In this document: positions 41,927 to 53,476 of the stretch, in pieces | Position numbering within the stretch: the stretch's first letter is position 1 | How the letters are laid out: the number at the start of each line of letters is the position of its first letter | From: Margaritifera margaritifera | Taxonomy: Eukaryota; Mollusca; Bivalvia; Unionida; Margaritiferidae | DNA: 64,000 nt | Direction of reading: 5' to 3' | Assembly: GCA_029931535.1 (NCBI GenBank) | Contig: JAQPZY010001549.1 | Span: 2,999,001 to 3,063,000, forward strand | The notes under the pieces: generated by a model | Database searches by the model: none | What the model saw: the letters and a program-made list of their open reading frames with translations, nothing else | Told to the model about the DNA's origin: nothing | Program-made: the position numbers and the translations under genes

Positions 41927-42540
41927 ATGTATTGGGGTGCACCTTCTGCGGATACCTCGTATACTGGGAGCAATAGTGCTATTATTACGACTACTACTGC
42001 AGCTGTAACCAGCATTCTTCTTCCAGAAGAGGATGACTTCAATTTAGCTTTGGATGAATTCCTGTTCTCTCCGCAAGAATATTTGCCTGCGACGGTAGAA
42101 CTACCTTCACCTCCTTCTCCATCGTTACCATTAGTGGATGATTTCAGAAAGAAACAGAAGAAGAATTTTTTGCAACGACAGAAAGAAGCAAATTAAGCAT
42201 TTGCTCAACAACAGCAGGAAAGAGGAAAAAAGAAACTGAGAAGAAGAATAGAAGAGGACAACTTTTAATTCTGTATGGCATAAGGAAGGGATGAAAACGA
42301 AACGGTGAGTGTGTTACAGGACATTTTGAAGGAGTAAAAGTATCTGAGACAAATGTATCAGACTTCTTTAGCTCAACCGACGAGCAAGAGACCTTCACGT
42401 GCCAAGATTTCTAAACCTTCCATCAGCAATTGCTACTACCTCCACCAAAGCAGTATCAGCGTCAGCAGGATCAGTAGTACTTGACCGTGGAAAAAGAATA
42501 AGAAAGTTAAAGCTGATGATGTCAAGTCCATAAGTATTTT
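41927..42540 (+). pseudogene. WGAP/coiled-coil end gene, full-length but decayed
   Basis: ATG 41927 opens YWGAPSADTSYTGSN, then an acidic LPEEDDFNLALDEFLF segment and a Pro-rich stretch, to a TAA at 42194. The homology continues in other frames with a QQQQERGKKKLRRR coiled-coil-like part, a VSVLQDILKE helix and KRPSRAKISKP. The last blocks align with the 5263 gene of the intact element and the first ~80 residues have no counterpart there, showing the intact element's gene is truncated. It is followed by a histone-type stem-loop at 42561. A TATATAGG box lies near 41856. Confidence 0.72.
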
Positions 42541-42560
42541 GTGATTTAAAAAACGCCAAC

Positions 42561-42600
42561 GGCTCTTTTCAGTGACACCTATATCTCTTAGAAAAGATAT
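42561..42600 (+). terminator. Histone-type stem-loop relic
   Basis: GCCAAC, GGCTCTTTTCAGTGAC (close to the animal histone GGCTCTTTTCAG form, with two mismatched pairs), ACC, then TTAGAAAAGATA. Same order as at 22973 and 24125. Confidence 0.7.
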
Positions 42601-42834
42601 TCAACTCAACGATAGCCAAATGAAAATAAAACTTAAAACCCTTTCCCCATTATTCAATTGTGTGCGTGTCTTAGTATGTCTCAGTATCTTATCCAGACAT
42701 AACGTTTTAAAAAATCAAGACAAAGAGAGACTTACGTTTCTTTTTCTTTGGTATATTCTCTTTGAATAAGAAACACAATACAATTTCATAACACATCACA
42801 AAAGTTTGTTTTCTTTCTATCACTGTCTTTCTCC

Positions 42835-43253
42835 TTTTTTTTAATTTCTGCACTGGTGTGGGCTCTTCCTCTTCTGTGTCTTCTAGTTGTCTTGCCTTCT
42901 TGAATCTATTGACGATTATATATTTTTCTTCTGTTTCTGAAGAACGCTCCTCCTCCTGCTTCTCTTCCTGCTTGTTCTCTTTTTCTTAGGACACTCTGAA
43001 GACCAACGTCATCAACGTCGTTTATCCTGACAAAGATAATATGTATCTTTACCTTTGTTTCTCTTTTTCCTGTTTTTTCTTTTCCTTGGCGTTGTAGAGA
43101 TTCTACGGCCTAATGTCCTTTCTCTTGACAGACATAGAACGTATCTTGACTTTTATTTTGAGTAGAGTAGACCGCAGTCTTATTGGAAGTATAGTGTCTA
43201 ATGAATCCCTGTAAATCTCTGACGAGAAGGGCGATCTGTTTTGACTCTTCCAT
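42835..43253 (-). pseudogene. Zinc-knuckle gene, decayed copy
   Basis: From ATG 43253 leftward: MEESKQIALLVRDLQ, open through to VCQEKGH, where the Trp codon of the knuckle is a TAG. Frameshifted Glu-rich and Lys-rich parts follow. This shows that the N-terminus of the family is one frame through the first knuckle. Confidence 0.75.
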
Positions 43254-43366
43254 CTCCTTCACAGACTAAAATCTGAATGAATACATACTCGTAGGGTGAG
43301 AAGCTGTCTCTATATATAGGGAGAGAGTGTGTGTAAAACTAAGTCAAATACAATTTTGGAATGAAG

Positions 43367-44273
43367 ATGAAATGATCACACTATTCCAGCTAGAAGCCTT
43401 TAAAAGAAGCCAAGAGACGGCGACGACGACTTTCGGTGTCGCCTCATACGCTAAGTGTTAGCACATGTGCATGCCAGCGATTTCGAAGTGACATGAGTTA
43501 GCCTGAACCAACACCCTCAACGTCTGCCACAAGACAAAAGAGTTAAGATCCACCAAGAAAGAATGTTGTTCAGTGGCTCCCGAAGATTATTTTCACATTC
43601 GAGAGACCCAAAAAGTGACTTCCAGAAACTTTTGAACCATAGCTTACACGTACGCAATAAAATTTAAAGTGCCACCAGAGAAAGCAGCAGGTTCATTACA
43701 GATTTGTGGGATTTCTTTTTAGAAGCATGGAGACGACAATGCCAAGGTAAAGATGACGATCGTTTGAGGCTCTCCCTCCATCACGACAGTTTGAAGTGTC
43801 CTGTCTGGATCGAGTTTAGTACACCGGTAGAATTAACATCTTCCAAAGTCATCGACAAAATTCAACGCGCCCAACAATCCAATATCGAGTTTAAAATGAC
43901 CGATTGAAAAATTACTCTTCACATGACCCACATTTCACTTCCCAGAGATAGCCGACCACGCAAAGTGTTATTGGTGGTCGAAATCCGCAGTGCCAAATGT
44001 ATCGTCCAAATTGACAACTCACAAGATCAGATGTCCTTAGCCCATGCCATCGTCGTGGGTCGAACATATCTCGAGAAGAATGATACAACAGAATGGCAAA
44101 GATCAATGGCGTGTATTCAAAAATCGGACAGGCCCCAACAACGAAGAGAGACAGAACTCGTTTTGAAGCACGCAGGCATTTCCAAAGAGACGGTGTGTGC
44201 CATTCCTGAAATGCAGAAACTTCAAGACGTATTGTCTCCTCGTGATGATGCCTTATATGGTTTCGTGTTTTAA
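43367..44273 (+). pseudogene. polB: Polinton polymerase B N-terminal fragment
   Basis: Starts at the ATG equivalent to 6531 (aagATGAAATGATCAC against the intact copy's aagATGAAAAGATCAC). Blocks such as DDRLRLSLHHD, CPVWIEFSTPVELT, AIVVGRTY and ISKETVCAIPEMQKLQDVL match the first 310 residues of the intact element's polymerase. Exonuclease and polymerase domains are absent. Sequence resembling the ATPase promoter follows directly, so a large internal deletion has occurred. Confidence 0.88.
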
Positions 44274-44309
44274 TACTTGAAATGTAAATATGTTTTTGTT
44301 GTTACATTT

Positions 44310-44440
44310 TGAAAGAACAAACATTAAACGTGTATCAAATGGATACAATGTCTTGTGTCGTTGATGGTAATATCAGAATTTTCAACACTAATGTTATGGC
44401 TGCATCTTCCTGCTCTAACGGAAAACGTAATGTTAAAACT
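44310..44440 (+). pseudogene. ATPase gene start, remnant
   Basis: 'acgtgtat.aaa.g.ata.aatgtcttg' and 'ttatggctgcatcttcctgctc' align with the promoter and first codons of the ATPase gene at 13612-13700. The rest of the ATPase is missing. Confidence 0.6.
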
Positions 44441-45215
44441 ACAATTACTAACCAATACGCCTTTTGTAGTGACCAACACGCAATTATCTGCTATGCAAAA
44501 ACCAGATATCTTCTAGCCAGCGCCCACAGTGTAACATCAACATTCGGTTTGGAGCTACCATCACCCAGTTATCTACTATTCATCACACAATTATCTACTA
44601 TCCAATACCAATAATACACCATCTACACGCCGTTTGGAGCTAACATCACATGTGTGTGTTATTGTATTCATACAAAAAACACATTAAGACAAAGAGACAC
44701 ACGTCTTTTGGTATATTCTCATAAACAAAAATCACACTGAAGTTTCAAAGCACATAACAAAAATTCATTTTTTCTTCTTCTTTTGCTGTCTTTACTTTTT
44801 TAATTTCTACACTGGAATGCGGTATTCAGCAGTTTATTTCTGCTTGTCTTTAAATTTATTTGCAGGAATAGGTCTTTCTGTTTCTTCTTTTTTTTCTTCC
44901 TCTTCTCCTTCTGAAATTTCCTCCTTTTTCTCTTTTGTTCACTTTCTTGGGACACTCTGTACACCAATACAATGATAGCAGGTATCGTTACGTTTATGTC
45001 TCTTTTCCTTTGTTTCAGAGGTTTCTTTTCTTTGATGTTGTGGATATTCTGAAAACCAATGCCCTTTCTCATGACTGACACAACAAACATTTTGACTTTT
45101 ATCTTGAGACGAGTAGTATGGAGTTTTTGCAGAAGACTTGTTGAAAGTGTGTTTTGAATGACTCTCTGTAAACCTCTGACCAGAGGAGTCATCTGTTTTG
45201 GCTATTCAATCTTCA
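44424..45215. repeat. Left arm of inverted duplication
   Basis: The block 44424-44660 ('aatgttaaaactac', 'actaaccaata', 'tgaccaacacgca') plus the adjoining zinc-knuckle fragment reappear in reverse complement at 47783-48280. Confidence 0.8.
44800..45215 (-). pseudogene. Zinc-knuckle gene, decayed copy in left inverted arm
   Basis: Leftward fragments LVRGLQRVIQ, DKSQNVCCVSHEKGHW (knuckle with one Cys changed) and a Lys/Glu-rich tail. Multiple frameshifts. Confidence 0.65.
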
Positions 45216-45563
45216 CACATTAAAAATGCATAAGTATATTCTCTTGGTTAGGGGACTATGAACGAACCTAGATTTACCAGCAAAATATTATAGCACAGGT
45301 CTTTGGGAAAAAATACATTTGAAAAAAAGAAAAGCAAGGTTCGTGTTTTATTTCACGGAGCAACAAATTCACATTTCAAAAAGCAACACAAAGCCATGTT
45401 GTTTTTTTCACGGTATAACAAAGCTACTTTTTATAAAACAAAATTCATGTTTTCTCTCTTTCGTGGTGCAGGAAATCACTGACTTTTACTGTTGTAATAG
45501 AGCATAATTTAGTGAAGAAAAATAACTTTTGCTGTCTAGTAGCAACAACTGACACGTGACGTC

Positions 45564-45567
<4 letters not shown>

Positions 45568-45631
<64 letters not shown>
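45568..45631. repeat. (AT)n microsatellite
   Basis: About 31 AT units. Confidence 0.97.
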
Positions 45632-45632
<1 letters not shown>

Positions 45633-45685
45633 GCATGAGCGTTTCTACGATGTACCATTGATGAAGAGTTCAAGCATAGTATAGC

Positions 45686-45870
45686 ATGGCTGAAATGTAG
45701 ACTTGGAGTTGCGGTGCTCCTACGGTGGATACTTCTTATAGTCGGGGTGATAACATGACTAATGCTGCTGCAGGTTCTAGTGACATAGCAAGAGTAAAGC
45801 ATTGGACGTGGAAAAGGTGTAAGGAATTTGCAGTTGATTTTGTCAAGTCCATAACGTTTTTCAAAATACA
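45686..45870 (+). pseudogene. WGAP end gene, short decayed copy
   Basis: ATG 45686 with TAG at codon 5. Downstream sequence encodes CGAPTVDTSYSRGDN, matching WGAPSADTSYTGSN of the 41927 copy, then degenerates over ~100 nt. It is closely followed by a stem-loop relic. Confidence 0.6.
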
Positions 45871-45872
45871 TT

Positions 45873-45910
45873 GGTCCTTTTCATGGCCACCATTTCTCTT
45901 ATAAACAGAG
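45873..45910 (+). terminator. Histone-type stem-loop relic
   Basis: GGTCCTTTTCATGGCC with both outer G-C pairs intact, one mismatch and one wobble, followed directly by ACCA, the usual animal histone flank. The downstream purine element is weak (aaacagaga). Confidence 0.6.
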
Positions 45911-45919
45911 ATTCTATTA

Positions 45920-46660
45920 AATCATGGCCAACATATGTGTTTTTTGTGTGAGCCATCCTACTTTGCTTGTGTGTGATAGTCATTTTTACAGACAGACAGA
46001 AAAAAGTATTTTCTTAACAAGTACACAACACTCCATATAAGATGCATAACTTTTTTTCTCTCCATCCAGTTTAATGTATATAGAAGTCTCTGTTACTTTA
46101 CCTTTTGCCGTGTATTCAACATCAAACAGAAAATCTCTCTCTCTCATTCTTCCGTTTGGCACAACAAACGAATTCTATTAAACGCAAGATCACCACCCTA
46201 CAATTGAAAGTCAAACTTCAAAATCAAAATTAAGAAATGAAAATTTAAAAAAAGATACGTTTAAACATGAAAAAGAAAATTAATAATTGAAGCAAAATGA
46301 AATGAAAATTGAAATACCAAATTGAAAATGAAAAATTCAAAATACAATTTCATTTTTAGAGACAGAAAAAAATATTTTCTTAAGAAGTACAAAACACTCC
46401 ATGTACGATAGATAACTTCGATGCAGTTTACATTTTGTCATTAAAAAAATAACTGCACTTGAATATAAAAGTACACCATACCTTACGCTAACCTTATTTG
46501 TTTTTCATACAGTATCATTCTCCAACATTAAAAGTTCCAAGATATAAATATCATTTTTTAGTAGAGACACACCCCGAGAAAGATCAATTCCACACAGAAA
46601 AAATATGATCTACCCTACCAAAATTTAAACGAAGAAGAGTGTTATGTCATTTCATGCGGC
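45920..46660. other. AT-rich sequence inside Polinton remains
   Basis: No gene. A-rich segment with repeated 'aaattgaaaatgaaa'-like words near 46200-46350. Confidence 0.4.
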
Positions 46661-46669
46661 CAGACTAAT

Positions 46670-47150
46670 GCTGACCCAGATTCCTGTGAATGGATATTTC
46701 AGAGAACACGTTCAGAATTTACCTTTGGAATTGCGAGAACACATTTAAGTATTTTGAACGGATTCGAGTGAAACGCAAACTACAAATTATATCAACATCT
46801 TTAAACTGTTTCTATCTAAATCGCATAAGTAGGCTAATTCTCGGGAAAGACTATGATAGACACAAAACTATATGTAGATATAACGTTCTCGATGCCACGA
46901 CTTCTGCAATTAATGTGGCACCAAATTACATTTGTTTTAATTTGCCAGTTTACAACAGCACATTCTGAATCTAGCGTTGGAACTGCGTAAACGCTTTTGC
47001 AGAGCCTTTGTACAGATTCAAGTGAAACGCAAATAACAGCTGCATCCGAAATGGCATAGACATTTTAATCATTGGTATTTGAATCTTATAACAAGACTGA
47101 TTACTTGGAAAATGTTAAGATGTTCAGACATTGACCAGTTGCGAATACAT
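46670..47150 (+). pseudogene. F-box-like repeat gene, decayed copy
   Basis: Fragments LPLELREH, ERIRVKRKLQIIS, LALELRKRF and QIQVKRK, with the spacer 'HFNHWYLNLI' paralleling NHWYLKAI of the 11602 gene. Stops and frameshifts throughout. It preserves two of the repeats. Confidence 0.75.
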
Positions 47151-47161
47151 TATAAGAATTG

Positions 47162-47420
47162 CCATGTCACGACTTCTGTCATCAGTGATGCAACAAATTC
47201 CATAGAAGGAAGTCAATGACACTGTTCAAGACTATTTGAGTATCAAATACTTTTAAGAGAAGTGATTCAACAAGACGATACGATCCCTGTGAATTTGGAT
47301 GACGTGTCGTATGCGTGTTAGGGACTACATTTCTTGGCTTTCGTTTACCAGCAGATTTTTTGAGGCACATTTCTAAACAGTACTTCAAAGACATAACAGC
47401 CACAAATGTATATGTGCACG
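47162..47420 (+). pseudogene. Decayed homologue of the 12630 gene
   Basis: Starts at ATG 47162 (MSRLLSSVMQQIP), then TAG where the intact copy has Trp, then KEVNDTVQ and IQQDDTIPVN. This supports the 12630 start codon and gene. Confidence 0.65.
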
Positions 47421-47469
47421 AAAACTCATTATGTTAAAAAGTGCTACGAATGGTGATGCATACAAGTTC

Positions 47470-47680
47470 TCTACCTCGGTGTAAGGAAGACAATTATCTC
47501 CTCTTCATATTTACCAAGCAGTGTGTATAGCTAGTTGACTACACCAGCAGATTTTTGACTGGAAGGATGTACGTGACTGGAAAAGTCATGGATACGACAC
47601 CTGAAAACAAGAGGTAACTGATTATGCCAAAGACATTGTGTGTGTGACTGATGAAAGAGAGAAAACATGAAGTTTTTTTA
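47470..47680 (+). pseudogene. Decayed homologue of the 12905 gene
   Basis: Encodes VCIAS.LHQQIFDWKDVRDW and QEVTDYAKDI, matching residues ~61-97 of the 12905 product. The membrane anchor is not preserved. Confidence 0.7.
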
Positions 47681-47782
47681 ATGTAAACGTTTTCCATTAT
47701 ATATATATATATAGAAACATACAGAATGACAGTCAGATCCCCTACCTAAGGGAATACACTAATGCAGTTTCAATCTTTGAAT

Positions 47783-48110
47783 ATGGTAGCGCCATAACAG
47801 ATGACTCTTCTGGTCAGAGATTTACAGTGAGTCTTTCAAAAATACACCTTCTGGAGATACTGCAGACTACTTGTCTCAAGATAAAAGTCAAAATACTTGT
47901 CATGACAATCAAAGAAAAATACATTGGTTTCCAGAATGTAAACAACGTCAAAGAAACAGAAACTCTAAGACATTAGGAAAGAGAGACAAACGTAAAGAAA
48001 AAAGTGACTAAAGAGAAAAAGGAGGACATTTCAGAAGAAGAAGCAGTAACAGATGAGATCATCCCTGCAAAGAAATTTAAAGCAAGACAAGCAAAACTGT
48101 GTGAGGATGG
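47783..48110 (+). pseudogene. Zinc-knuckle gene, decayed copy in right inverted arm
   Basis: Plus-strand 'cagatgactcttctggtcagagatttacag', then DKSQNTCHDNQRKIHWFPEC, a damaged knuckle, then a Lys/Glu-rich end. Confidence 0.65.
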
Positions 48111-48280
48111 TAGATAACTGGATGATGGTCGCTCCAAACGGAATGTTGATGTTATAGTGTGGGTGCAGGCTAATAAATAACTGGTTTTTGGATAGTAGAT
48201 AACTGCGTGTTGGTCACTACAAACGGTGTATTGGTTAGTACGCGTAGTTTTAACATTAAATTTCCAGTTAGAAGGCATAG
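48090..48280. repeat. Right arm of inverted duplication (non-coding part)
   Basis: Reverse complement of 44424-44660; carries the internal repeat 'gatagtagataactg.gtg'. Confidence 0.75.
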
Positions 48281-48400
48281 AGACCCATAATGTTAAACCT
48301 ATTGACATTTTAATATTAACTTTCAGGTTAGAGGGCATAGAGACCCAAAACCAAAACATATAGCCTCAATGTTAAATTCCCATATTTTAATTTAACTAGT
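48281..48400. repeat. Decayed Polinton TIR
   Basis: Repeated 'taatgttaaa' and 'gcatagagaccca' words, and 'caatgttaaattcccata', match the ~38-bp units of the 24119-24416 TIR. Confidence 0.6.
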
Positions 48401-49089
48401 GGTCCAGAATTCTCATACATTACCTCCTGCCTGAAATTAGTTCATTATTATATCAATTTCCGTGAACATTCTTCCCTATATGTTTCTGCACTTACAAACC
48501 CTCTATGTTTTGACCATTAACCAAGCTGTCAATACATCTAGCTTCCTATGTTTTGAAAATTAGATAATCAAAAAATAAAGAAACGATAGCTGTCTGGAAT
48601 TTTTGACAGTGGTTTTCTCTTGATATTATTAGAGGTTCTTGAATAAATGTACACTATGTAATGGTAAGATACAAACCTTCCAGACAATAATTATTCTTAT
48701 TCAAATGCTTTTACAATGGCACACTAATGCTAAGAAGAAACGAATGTAATTTATATTTTTTTCCGACAGGTGGTATTCTGTTTACATAGGATTCCCCTAT
48801 GTACTTATATTAAAACAATAATGTATCTGTTCTTTTATCTTTCATAAACAGATTTCTAAATATAAAGAAATATTTCTGTTTGTGGACCTAAAACTGATGG
48901 TTACTAGTACTGAGCCAAGCAAAAACCAAAACAATCGAACGCCGATCTTGCTTGTGTTTTTCATCATTCAATGTTCAAGATTCTTTACCTGGTTATCTAG
49001 TCCACCGACCCATAATACAATAATGTGTACAAAGATAAAATATATCACCTGAAGTACGCATATACATATTGTGATTGCATTAAATATTT
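48401..49089. other. Intergenic sequence
   Basis: No gene is recognised. Confidence 0.4.
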
Positions 49090-50950
49090 TATTTATTTTC
49101 TTGTCGGTGCATGCAGCAAATGGTATATAAATAATGCAACTCTGTGAGTATAAAAAAGATTTGGTGTTGACATAAAGCCATACAATGTTTCTAGAGATGG
49201 ATTAGTATACCAAGGTTTGTCTGAATGTGTTTCTGTAAGATCTTGATAATGTTGACAAATGACAAATGCATGATATTCATCTTCTATAAACGACAAATTC
49301 CTGCGATCACAAATATTTTGCACAAACGATATGAAGTAGTAACACCATCATGTATATCAGTCTCTATAAAAAGTTTAGGACTAGAACATCCGAATCTCGA
49401 AAGAGCTTTACGGACTTGAAATGGTAATCCTATGGAAAGATACTTCTCAACATTTAATAGTGTTTTACAATGTTGATAATACCTACATTTTGACGACTGT
49501 GTGATTTTATCATGCCAATTTTCACTCATATAATCTTTCACTCTTTGAGAAATTACTGTTACAAATATACTGACGTGTCCAACCTCTTGCGATATCCATA
49601 GAAGCCAAAACCATAGCTAAATAAAAAAATTCTCAAATCTGATGCCCATATAACTTATCCGTTATCATCGAATGATTTAAGCATTTTGCCCAAATCTACT
49701 GGGTATCTGCCCCTATCCATATGCAACAATGTACATCAATATTGAACACACCGAAAGTAATATATAACACACAACCTTAGTCCACCACCTTCTCCAAGGA
49801 CAACATAATTATTCACATTACGTACGATACATAGATATTGTGTACAGAAGCGACATTGAACAGTTTCAATACAATCTGAACACAGTTTTACCATAGTATT
49901 TAATATTTTAAAGGCATCTTCACAGCTAAAGTACCCAAATTTCCTTTGGTAATAATAAATAACCATAACAGATTTGATATTCTGTGCTACTAATGTTTTT
50001 TTTTTCTTTGTGATAATCATTTGGGTGTAAATACAAGACCCATATATTTATAAAATAAAACTGTACCAATTTGTGCTCCATTACAAAAATATACTTTTCA
50101 CAATTCCTTAAAGGTCTTCCATTGCGAAACACAATTATTTTTGTCTTATCCAAGCTAAACCCTATTCTACTGGTATTATAAAAGCGTTCTGGTATGTGTA
50201 TATTTTGTGGCAATACTATCGCTGTATCGGCGCAATTAGCTACATCATCATCAGATAAGAGTGCTAAAAGATCAGGGACATTTTTTGATATAAACAAAAT
50301 ACGTCTAACACAATTTTCTCTCAGTAACCAAATCAAATCTTAAATGAACAAAGAACATAATAGTGGACTCAAAACACGACATTGTCTAGTCCCCTGCATA
50401 CAATCAAAGTATTTGGTTAAGGTTTCGCTCGACTTTACACATGACCGCAGGTTAGCGATATGTAATTTAAGATGGTTAAATATTTCCTATTGATACCTTT
50501 TGAGGCAAGACACTTCCATAATTAACGTGTTTGATCTTGTCAACTGCTTGAGAAAAATCTACATACAAAGAGTAACCCCCCCCCCCAATGTTTTTGACAT
50601 ATATTTGTGTATGACATATTGAAGAGTGAATATGTTATCTGTAGTGGAATATTCCTGCCGAACCCAGCGTGTGTTTCGTCAATAATGCAATTACTTTCAG
50701 TCAATTCATATAAGCACTTGTTTAAAATAGAGGTAAACATCTTACACATAGCATTAATGAAAGATATACCCCTAAATTTATTAGAATCGTGTAAAGAGCC
50801 TTTTTATGTAATGACCATGTAATACCCTCTTCCCACAAATTAGACAAAAGGACAGTATTAAAAACTTTGTTAAACAGTGCTACTAACGATGGTGTGATAA
50901 GCGGCACACAATACTTGAAAAAATCTATTACCATCCCATCTTAACCGCAA
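49090..50950 (-). pseudogene. LINE reverse transcriptase relic, minus strand
   Basis: Leftward fragments in several frames: ALFNKVFNTVLLSNLWEEGI and MCKMFTSILNKCLYE (RT fingers), IDETHAGFGRN, a degraded catalytic box (DVANCADTAIVLP near 50220), GFSLDKTKIIVFRNG, and C-terminal blocks (SKCRYYQHCKTLL, DEYHAFVICQHYQDL) near 49300-49480. Same LINE style as 24640-25745. Dead copy. Confidence 0.78.
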
Positions 50951-50994
50951 GCCGTTCCAGATTTTAGTCTACATATACAACTTCCTCTTCAGAT

Positions 50995-51745
50995 TGTTAC
51001 GACTCTATGGTCTAAGAAAAATGTAACAGAAAGAAAGTGAAACCAACAAATCAAGTAAAAATCAACAAGCAATTTATTATTAGATAATTAAAATGAAAAA
51101 TCAAAAAAGTCACTTACAGTAATGTGTTTTGAAATCCTAATAATCCAATAAGAATGATTGTTCTAATCACAAGTCCTAAATATAGAATGTTCCGAATTCA
51201 CGGCTGTGTCCTTGAATGTTATGATGTGCTAATGGTCTCCAAAGTCCTGATGTACTAGAAATCTTGATGTGCTGATGTCAAAATGAAGTATTCCAAAATC
51301 TCTGAATAAGTTCACATAAATTCCAAAATTGTCAATTAAAAATCCAAAATCCAAAAGTTTATGAGCACTGTTATAATCCAATGAATATTTAAAATAATTC
51401 CTCTCTTAGAATTTGGAATGAATTTTCACAACTGTAATAGCTCTTTACAAGACTGATGGTAATGTCAAAACTGAATAAATGTCCACCAAACATGGTATAT
51501 ATAAAGATTGGTCACATGACAGAATGTTCTAGAATATGAGTCATCTTAATGGAATTCTAACTGTAAACAAAATTCAACCTTGACCTTCAAATTGAGAAAA
51601 CATATTGATCAAAACAACCTAATTCAAAGACACTAGTTAAACATGTTTTTCCTGATAACATTAAGATCTAAGCAAATATTAAAGTGAAGAAACATTTACA
51701 ATTTCCTAAAATATTTATAATATTATATAAACATCATCCATAACA
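50995..51745 (-). repeat. LTR 1 (3' LTR of element A), 751 bp
   Basis: Plus strand reads TGTTACGACTC...CATCCATAACA, with TG..CA ends. A TATATATAAA-type box lies at 51496 and an AATAAA on the minus strand near 51072. By eye it is identical to LTR 2 apart from any difference I may have missed. Next to it, at 51746-51755, is the purine tract complement (CCTCCCCTC). Confidence 0.93.
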
Positions 51746-51883
51746 CCTCCCCTCATAAAGAAAAAGAAAGATTTATATAATAAAGCTTTCTTTTGAATAT
51801 ACATCTAATACTATAATAACCAAAATTACATAAGAACATGTTTTATGATACTGGACTTAATTACATCAAGCAATATTACATTT

Positions 51884-53433
51884 CTAGGCACGTGAGAGTG
51901 CATCTGCAATCACATTGTCTTTTCCCCTGATGTGTCTGATGTCAATGTTATATTCTTGCAATATCAAACTCCATCTCAACAATCTCCGATTTTTATCTTT
52001 CATTTTGTTGATGAAAGTAAGGGGATTGTGATCACTGTACACAATAATTGGAGAAAGAGCTGAGGTGACATACACTTCAAAATGCTGTAAAGCCAATATC
52101 AAAGCCAAACATTCCTTCTCAATTGTGGAATAATTTTTCTGGTGCTTGTTTAGTTTTTTAGAAAAATAACACACAGGGTGATCCACACCACTTTCGTCTT
52201 CCTGAATCAATACTCCACCAACCCCTACATCACTTGCATCAACAGATAATTTAAATGATTGGCTAAAATTTGGTGCAGAAAGAACTGGTGCATTCTTAAG
52301 CATGGCCTTTAACTTGTCGAAAGATTCCTGACACTTGTCAGACCAATGAAATTTGGTTTTCTTACTCAATAAACTTGTCAAAGGTTCAGCAATTTTGGAA
52401 AAATTGGAACAAAATTTCCGATAATATCCAGCCATACCTAGAAATCGCATCAGTTGCTTTTTACAAATTGGAACTTGAAATTCAGAGATAGCTTTGACCT
52501 TAGCTTCTATAGGTTTAACTTGACCTTGTCCCACAATATGTCCTAAAAATGTGACACAAGCATGGCAAAACTCACTTTTGCTCAAATTAATTGTCAGATT
52601 CACATCGCTGAGTCGATCGAAGAATTTTCGAATGGTTTCCAAATGATCTTCCCAGGTGTTGTTGTAGATAAGACGTCATCGATATAAGCGTCACAATTAT
52701 CAAGACCAAATGTTATCATGTTCATCAGACGTTGAAACGTTGCAGGCGAATTTTTCATTCCAAACGGCATGACTTTATATTGATAAAGTCCATCTGGAGT
52801 TACAAATGTTGAAATTTCTTTTGCCCTTTCCGTCAGTGGAATTTGCCAGAATCCTTTTAAAAGGTCAAACTTGGTGACATATTCCGCATTTCCAATTTTA
52901 TCAATGCAATCGTCCATTCTTGAGATTGGAAATGAATCAGTTTTGGTGACACTGTTGACTTTTCTATAGTCAGTACACATACGGAATGTATTATCTGGCT
53001 TGGGAACAAGAATACATGGTGAACTCCAGTTACTTTTACTTGGTTCTATGAAATCATTCTCCAGTAGATACTGAACTTCTTTCTTCAGATAGTTCTGTTT
53101 GAGAGGATTCATCCTATAAGGATGCTGTTTCACAGGTGCAGAATCTACAACGTTAACGTCATGATAAATTTTACTTGTTCGTGTTGGAACATCAGGAAAC
53201 AAGTGCTCATAGTAATGTAATAGCTGTTTTAGTTCATTTCTTTCCTGTTGTTGTAGATGTGAAAGTTTCTGGTCTAGGTTGTTCAATATTTCTGAATTCC
53301 GAAGATTGGTTATACCAGAGTCACTATAGTCTGATCGTATTCCATCGTTGATATCTTCACTGTGTGGGACAGGTACAACTAAATTAACTGAATAATTAGC
53401 TGGGCTATCTCTGTCAAAATATTCCTTTAACAT
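51884..53433 (-). pseudogene. Element A reverse transcriptase-RNase H, frameshifted
   Basis: Ty3/gypsy RT: QHPYRMNPLKQ, EPSKSNWSSPCILVPK, FRMCTDYRKVN, FDLLKGFWQIPL and YQYKVMPFGMKNSPATFQ, then the catalytic AYIDDV box. A 1-nt deletion at ~52670, relative to element B, shifts the frame immediately after it. The rest (FLGHIVG, LVDASD-type RNase H with SVDASDVGVGGVL, SDHNPLTF, DALSRA end) is open to the stop at 51884. Confidence 0.92.
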
Positions 53434-53476
53434 ATTTATATGACAAAGTTGTTTCTGTTTCCGTCTCCCAGGAGTG

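Larger units (their letters stand above)
41840..48400. mobile_element. Decayed and rearranged Polinton remains
   Basis: Fragments of the same gene set as the intact element: WGAP/coiled-coil gene (41927 and 45686), zinc-knuckle gene (three copies), polymerase N-terminus (43367), ATPase start (44330), F-box-like gene (46670), the two following genes (47162, 47470) and TIR-like sequence at 48280-48400. The order and strands show at least one inverted duplication (44424-45215 versus 47783-48280) and a large deletion from polymerase to ATPase. All frames are broken. These are older relatives of the 4910 element, not copies of it. Confidence 0.85.
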
